DNA of 10,239 bases from Methanobacteriota archaeon (GTDB taxonomy: Archaea > Thermoplasmatota > Poseidoniia > Poseidoniales > Poseidoniaceae), in the NCBI GenBank assembly GCA_011525095.1, contig WTIV01000157.1:1-10239 (forward strand). Direction: 5' to 3'. Each line of letters begins with the position of its first letter. Position 1 is the first letter of the stretch. The notes beneath the pieces are model-generated. The model saw only the letters and a program-made list of their open reading frames with translations, did not search any database and was not told where the DNA came from. Of this stretch, positions 6,497 through 10,239 are shown one piece after another. A program made the translations under genes and the position numbers.

Positions 6497-7090
6497 TCAG
6501 TCCTCTCCTACGATGATTGGCTTGTCGCCGTCGCGGCCAGAAGAAGGCGCTCCACCGATTCGAATGATCTTCTCACGAAGTTTTCCAAATCCATCGATTA
6601 AAGCCTCTGGTCGAGGTGGACACCCTGGAATGTAAACGTCCACAGGAATGACTGTGTCAACCCCTTCTAGGATGTTGTAAGACTGGTAGTATGGACCGCC
6701 GGAAATTGCGCATTCGCCCATTGCAATGCAGTATTTTGGCTCTGGCATTTGCTCCCATAGCCTAACGATTGGGTCAGCGAATTTCTTTGAAATCGGACCA
6801 TTCACAAGCAATACGTCAGACTGGCGTGGGCTCGAACGGAATAGTACACCGAAACGGTCACCGTCGAACCTAGGGGTTGCTGAAGCGGCCATTTCAATTG
6901 CACAGCACTTGATTCCAAGGTGGAGTGTGAACAGCGACTTGCGGCCAGCCCAATTGAAGAATCGTCCTGCAAGAACACTCAGCAATTGCTTGATTTTAGT
7001 AGCCTTAAGCGCTTCATCGGTTACGTCTCCAACAATTTCGACAAGTGTTCTGCTGTTGAACGTAGTATAATTCTCTCCAGTATCGCTCAT
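6497..7090 (-). CDS. nuoB: NADH-quinone oxidoreductase subunit B (PSST type, cluster N2)
   Basis: NuoB carries the terminal 4Fe-4S cluster N2, which reduces quinone. Numbering from the ATG at 7090, all ligands are visible: the tandem pair Cys62-Cys63 in HLGIKCCAIEM, Cys127 in MGECAISGG, and Cys157 in VDVYIPGCPPRPEA. Other family marks are FRSSPRQSDVLLVNGPISKK and the Gly-rich GGPYYQSYNI. Length is 197 residues, normal for the family. Two ATGs are adjacent (7093 and 7090). The first follows the GAGGTGAT box with no spacer, whereas the second has the same three-base spacer as nuoD and nuoI, so 7090 is preferred. The nuoA stop is part of the same box, so the gene is probably translationally coupled to nuoA. 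Confidence 0.97.
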   Translation of the reverse strand: MSDTGENYTTFNSRTLVEIVGDVTDEALKATKIKQLLSVLAGRFFNWAGRKSLFTLHLGIKCCAIEMAASATPRFDGDRFGVLFRSSPRQSDVLLVNGPISKKFADPIVRLWEQMPEPKYCIAMGECAISGGPYYQSYNILEGVDTVIPVDVYIPGCPPRPEALIDGFGKLREKIIRIGGAPSSGRDGDKPIIVGED

Positions 7091-7093
7091 CAT

Positions 7094-7101
7094 ATCACCT
7101 C
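7094..7101 (-). promoter_or_regulatory. Shine-Dalgarno box of nuoB (decides the start)
   Basis: GAGGTGAT overlaps the nuoA TGA stop (7100-7102). Two ATGs follow directly. The spacing seen at the sister boxes points to the second ATG, at 7090. Confidence 0.75.
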
Positions 7102-7582
7102 AGATGTAAATTCGACCCCGCTTTCTGAATACGTGCCAGACTCCTAGAGTCATTGTTACAAAGAACACGATTAGAACAATCATTTCTGTTCCAACCGCTG
7201 CGACAGGGTCTGCAGTGGAGGATTCTGTTGCATCCATTGCTAGTAATCCTCCCAAGGCCATGAACATGAATGCAACATCGAATACCAAGAAAATAATTGC
7301 ATACCAGTAGTATTGGAAGTGGAATTGAATCATCGCTTCACCGACTGGTTCTGAACCACATTCGTAGGTAGAAAGGCGGCGAGGGTAAAGGCTGTGGTCA
7401 CGCTCATATCCTTCCATCAACCATGACTTTGTCATGTGTGGCCTAGAGGAATCAACCTTGGGCATAACGAAGTACTGAGTGATGAATGCACCAAGCGGCA
7501 TACCTATGCCAATTAGGGTCATCCACAACATCGAAAGATAGGTGCCTGTAACCGTTTCTGCGCCGACCAACTGTGCCACCAA
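7100..7582 (-). CDS. nuoA: NADH-quinone oxidoreductase subunit A
   Basis: NuoA is a three-helix membrane subunit next to the quinone site. The helices fall at about 17-40, 92-114 and 132-151. The family motif STYECGSEPVGEAMIQFHFQYYWYAIIFLVFDV is present at residues 71-103, split around Cys75. With 160 residues it is long. The loop between helix 1 and YECG is about 33 residues, where related proteins have roughly 15-20, and the FDVE motif reads FDVA (Asp102 kept, Glu replaced by Ala104). The start is uncertain: TTG at 7582 is the first codon after an in-frame TAG, GTG at 7579 is next, and the first ATG (7531) would begin inside helix 1. None has a good Shine-Dalgarno, unlike the rest of the operon, so a leaderless or short-leader transcript is possible. 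It is the first gene of the nuo operon. Confidence 0.92.
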   Translation of the reverse strand: MVAQLVGAETVTGTYLSMLWMTLIGIGMPLGAFITQYFVMPKVDSSRPHMTKSWLMEGYERDHSLYPRRLSTYECGSEPVGEAMIQFHFQYYWYAIIFLVFDVAFMFMALGGLLAMDATESSTADPVAAVGTEMIVLIVFFVTMTLGVWHVFRKRGRIYI

Positions 7583-7584
7583 CT

Positions 7585-7609
7585 AAGAGAGTTGACACTC
7601 TCTTGTCAA
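7585..7609 (-). repeat. Two interleaved perfect inverted repeats just before nuoA
   Basis: Read on the minus strand, the element is TTGACA (a), AGAGAG (b), then the reverse complement of a, then the reverse complement of b, with no bases between. The b arms extend to 8 bp (7585-7592 with 7597-7604). It ends two bases before the TTG start of nuoA. The a and b hairpins share bases, so only one can form fully at a time in RNA. As DNA it could be a binding site for a dimeric regulator. Its presence is directly seen; its function is inferred. Confidence 0.6.
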
Positions 7610-7627
7610 GCCCACTCGACATCCGTC

Positions 7628-7633
7628 CATAAG
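7628..7633 (-). promoter_or_regulatory. Weak TATA-like candidate for the nuo operon
   Basis: CTTATG is the only vaguely TATA-like hexamer I see in the 105-base gap before nuoA. An archaeal start site about 25 bases downstream would fall near 7605, putting the interleaved repeat at the very 5' end of the message. The match is poor and the call is tentative. Confidence 0.2.
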
Positions 7634-7660
7634 CGTTGTCTAACTAAGGTGAATTTTGCT

Positions 7661-7690
7661 AGCCTGAAAAGGCTGACCCCGTAGGGGTCA
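7661..7690 (-). terminator. Tandem hairpins at the end of the surface-protein gene
   Basis: Two adjacent inverted repeats follow one another. The first has arms TGACCCC and GGGGTCA around a three-base loop (7674-7690) and includes the TGA stop. The second has arms AGCCT and AGGCT around a four-base loop (7661-7674). There is no U-rich run after either, as a strong archaeal terminator would show, so they may equally protect the 3' end or attenuate read-through into nuoA. Confidence 0.35.
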
Positions 7691-10239
7691 TTTGCGTCTT
7701 CTCAAGATCAGGGATGCAAAGCCAATCAGAACCAAAGCTCCGATTCCATAGAGGACGTTAGGAGTGATTAGTGAATTGAGTGCAAATTGCTCAGGTTCGC
7801 CATTTACAGTCAACTTGATGTTCTCCCTACCGGCTAATCCAATTTCTGTTGGCTCAACTGATAATGTGAATGTGAAGACATCCTCAACTTCGGCTGTCTC
7901 TCCTCCGGGTGGGTTTACTTTAGCTGTAATTTGAACCGTTTCTCCTGCAGGAATCATGCACATAATGTGGTCTCCCTTGTCTTGGCATTCTGCGCCATAC
8001 TCGTAACCCAGAATGACGTTCCAACCTCTGACGCCAACACTGGAGAATATCTTGAACTCGGCTTCGATATTTCCGGTGTTCATGACGTCCACTTCAAAGC
8101 GAGGAGACTTACCAATTTGTCCAAAGGTGACATCTTTCTCATCATCACCCAGGATAATTAATTCAGCATCGAGTACAGTTTCAACAGACAGTGAAAATGT
8201 CACTTTACCACTACGGTTAGCAGCATTAGATACTGATGTTACTACTAATTCTAGCAAACCACCATCTCCATTTTCGGCACCGTTGTTGACTTCAATTTCT
8301 AGCGTGACTATTGCATAGAATGGCATTGGAACGTGTGAATCAACTATTCCATTGTCTACAATCTTCTCGAAAATCTTGTCCTCTGTGGAGCCTAGCAGAG
8401 GGGAATTACCATCGTAGTAGAACGTCCCAGTGGTTTCATTGAATGCTCCCCATCCCTTTGGAATGGTGATTGGGCCTTCAACAGGCATACCTCTGTAGAT
8501 TAATTCGCGGCTTGCTATTCCAGTTAGTCCACTGAAGTCAAATATTGCTTCATCTGTCAAATCACCGGTGTTGGTTACTTTGAGATCGAAGGATTGAGTT
8601 CCACCAGGTGGCAGGATTAGGACTTCATTTCTGGATAGGTCATCTGCATTATTCATGATAATTACGTCCATTGCGAAATCTCTGTCTGATAGAATCGCCC
8701 TAAACATGAACTCAAGTTGGTTATCGGGAACACCATTCTCGTCTGCATCTCCATTGTTGTTGTCTCCAAGATTTGTGACTCTGACGGTTAATCTAGTGCT
8801 CTCTAATTCTTCTTCGCCATCTATTGATACAACGAGATACATTGTGATTGTACTTCTTGCTGGAATATCGACTTCGGTTGCTATAGTACCATCTTCTGTT
8901 TCGAAGTGCTTGCCCCAAGCAGGTTGTGCTGTTTGAGAAATCACGGAGAACCTAAATCTGTCCAATGTATTTCCATCATTGTTGACAACAATTGGGAATT
9001 GGACAGTTGTATCTGAGCGACCGGTTTGGTCGTCTGCAGGTGTCTCTCCGCTCATCGCGTGAACTGCCTTGACTGTTGCAACTAGTTCAGCAGTATCATA
9101 AGCTCCACCGCTTGATTGAGGTAATACAGAGAAGACTATTGTGACCTCTTCTGTTGCTAGAGCATCAAGCGGGAGAGAAATTGTAACGTCGATTGTTCCA
9201 GATTTCTCTGCGTTGTTAAACCTAGACTGTGTAGAAATTGTTGAGGATTCTAGGGTCACAGACCAGCCTGCGGGCAAAGAGGATGCTGCTACTCTGAAGG
9301 TATCTGGGCCGTTTCCTGTGTTTGTTACAGTAAGCGTTGTGCTCCTGTCTTGACCTGGTGGAATGTCGTAAATTCCAGTATTACCCAGAGAAATTGTTGC
9401 ACCTCTTGACTGACCGACAGTAACTGTAACTTCGCCTCTGCATTTCCAGAAGTTGCCATCCTTACCCTCGATGTAAAATGAGTTCTGTGAATTGGCTTCT
9501 ACCGAATCATCAGGTGTTATCTCAATAGTGAATTCCTTTTCTCCATTACCATTATCGTAGTTTAGCATGCCACTGGATGCACCATCAACACCTGCCCAAC
9601 TCGATTTGCTTCCATTGAACCCGACGTTGATTTGCCAATCCGTATTTCCCTCATTTGAGAATGTGGCTAGCAAAGTTCCTGTTTCTCCAGGCTCAAGGCT
9701 TAGACTTGACTTTGATAGAGTGACGTCACACTTCTTCAATTCGGGAATAAACAAACTGAATTCTTCAAGATCGGAAGCGCTACCATTTGGATTTTGGTCG
9801 TTTGTTACCACGCCTTCAATTTCCCAGCAGTACTTGTCGCTTTCCTTACCTTCAGGGACTTGGACTGTTACAGTAACCCACTCAGAAGATCCGTTGTCGA
9901 GTTGAACTGAGCTAGGACTTACGTCGATACTCAAACTTCCATCAGACTTGCAGCCACTGCCACTTCTTGGTTCTACGGTCAGTTCAACGGTTTCTTGGAC
10001 ACGACCAGTGTTCTCTACCTCTACATCCCAGATGATTTCATCTTCACCATTCCATGTTGGGTTTACTGGGGCGTCAACGGTAAGTTCTACTCCGAAAAGT
10101 GTAGAACCGGAGCCATCTCCGGATGTAGTTTCAACATCTGCTGATTTTTGTGCAGGTGCGCCCGGTTGGTCAGGAGGAGTTGGTTGTTCGTTGGCATTTG
10201 CATTTACTGTAGTGATACACGAACCCTCAGCGTTTTGTG
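7688..10239 (-). CDS. Large surface protein with repeated NEW3/Ig-like domains and C-terminal membrane anchor, partial (start beyond window)
   Basis: I do not recognise a specific gene. The frame stays open to the window edge, giving 849 visible residues; a TTG at 9934 lies inside the frame and is not the start. Numbering from the first visible residue, a Pro/Gly/Ser-rich linker (17-49) is followed by about six beta-rich domains. Several repeat the NEW3/CARDB-like pattern V-x-NTG...F...GW-x-V...PxG: VENTG (74-78), FSNEGN (193-198), VTNTGNGPDTF with PAGWSVTL (304-328), VNNDGNTLDRF (418-428), VTNTGDL (554-560), and VMNTGN with RGWNVIL (719-742). Cysteines occur mostly in pairs (96/137, 170/266, 751/760), as expected for disulphides outside the cell. 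DADENGVPD (497-505) resembles a calcium-binding loop. One membrane helix (about 826-845) and RRRK end the protein, anchoring it with the bulk outside. Its link to respiration is unknown. Confidence 0.85.
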   Translation of the reverse strand, partial: QNAEGSCITTVNANANEQPTPPDQPGAPAQKSADVETTSGDGSGSTLFGVELTVDAPVNPTWNGEDEIIWDVEVENTGRVQETVELTVEPRSGSGCKSDGSLSIDVSPSSVQLDNGSSEWVTVTVQVPEGKESDKYCWEIEGVVTNDQNPNGSASDLEEFSLFIPELKKCDVTLSKSSLSLEPGETGTLLATFSNEGNTDWQINVGFNGSKSSWAGVDGASSGMLNYDNGNGEKEFTIEITPDDSVEANSQNSFYIEGKDGNFWKCRGEVTVTVGQSRGATISLGNTGIYDIPPGQDRSTTLTVTNTGNGPDTFRVAASSLPAGWSVTLESSTISTQSRFNNAEKSGTIDVTISLPLDALATEEVTIVFSVLPQSSGGAYDTAELVATVKAVHAMSGETPADDQTGRSDTTVQFPIVVNNDGNTLDRFRFSVISQTAQPAWGKHFETEDGTIATEVDIPARSTITMYLVVSIDGEEELESTRLTVRVTNLGDNNNGDADENGVPDNQLEFMFRAILSDRDFAMDVIIMNNADDLSRNEVLILPPGGTQSFDLKVTNTGDLTDEAIFDFSGLTGIASRELIYRGMPVEGPITIPKGWGAFNETTGTFYYDGNSPLLGSTEDKIFEKIVDNGIVDSHVPMPFYAIVTLEIEVNNGAENGDGGLLELVVTSVSNAANRSGKVTFSLSVETVLDAELIILGDDEKDVTFGQIGKSPRFEVDVMNTGNIEAEFKIFSSVGVRGWNVILGYEYGAECQDKGDHIMCMIPAGETVQITAKVNPPGGETAEVEDVFTFTLSVEPTEIGLAGRENIKLTVNGEPEQFALNSLITPNVLYGIGALVLIGFASLILRRRK

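Larger units (their letters stand above)
7583..7687. other. Intergenic region between the surface-protein gene and the nuo operon
   Basis: This 105-base stretch is the only real non-coding gap in the window. It contains most of the tandem hairpins of the upstream gene, a weak TATA-like hexamer and the interleaved inverted repeat. I see no small gene or RNA in it. It separates two transcription units that read in the same direction. Confidence 0.7.

Noticed and set aside
7585..7604. The 8-bp hairpin before nuoA as an intrinsic terminator
   Set aside because: It has no U-run after it on either strand and lies two bases before a start codon, which fits a control element better.
8013..8318. Plus-strand open frames opposite the surface-protein gene (8013-8318, 8655-8936, 9567-9905)
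   Set aside because: They are Ser/Thr-rich shadows of the Ig-like coding sequence with no motif or translation signal.
7688..9934. A complete 748-residue protein starting at TTG 9934
   Set aside because: Translating upstream of 9934 gives about 100 further in-frame codons with the same Ig-like, Asp/Thr/Val-rich character and no stop to the window edge. The gene is 5'-truncated by the window.

Overview
Organism. The window most likely comes from an archaeon, and my best guess is a marine Thermoplasmatota lineage of the Marine Group II (Poseidoniales) type. The signs are an 11-subunit-style complex I cluster without NADH-module genes, a split nuoJ, strong Shine-Dalgarno boxes that match the archaeal 16S 3' end (GGAGGTGAT type), and a large surface protein of repeated NEW3/Ig-like domains with a C-terminal membrane anchor. 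The lineage is an inference; no rRNA or other marker is present.

Layout. Every gene I can support is on the minus strand, so transcription runs from the high-coordinate end to the low end. From 10239 down to 7688 lies the 3' part of a gene for a large extracellular protein; its start is outside the window. A 105-base intergenic stretch (7583-7687) follows. It holds two small hairpins at the end of that gene and an unusual interleaved inverted repeat directly before nuoA. From 7582 to position 1 runs a tightly packed complex I operon in the order nuoA, nuoB, nuoC, nuoD, nuoH, nuoI, nuoJ1, nuoJ2, nuoK, nuoL. The nuoL gene runs off the low end. No RNA genes, mobile elements or CRISPR arrays were seen, and I find no credible plus-strand gene.

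How the genes work together. NuoB, C, D and I form the quinone-reducing arm: the N2 cluster sits in NuoB, the quinone site lies at the NuoB/D/H junction, and NuoI carries two 4Fe-4S clusters. NuoA, H, J1/J2, K and L form the proton-pumping membrane arm; NuoM and NuoN would be expected beyond the window. NuoE, F and G are absent from between nuoD and nuoH, where many bacteria keep them, so electrons probably enter from a donor other than NADH (for example ferredoxin) or through proteins encoded elsewhere.

Points of interest. Several core subunits are larger than their families. NuoI has about 80 extra residues between its two iron-sulphur motifs, with an SH3/Tudor-like look. NuoH has about 60 extra residues splitting its QxRxGP...Q motif, plus an extra C-terminal membrane segment. 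NuoA has a longer first loop and lacks the usual Glu of FDVE. NuoL has a His/Asp-rich insert with 13 His in 27 residues. Five of the nine gene junctions use one fused stop/Shine-Dalgarno box, TGAGGTG(A/T)T, with the ATG three or four bases further on.
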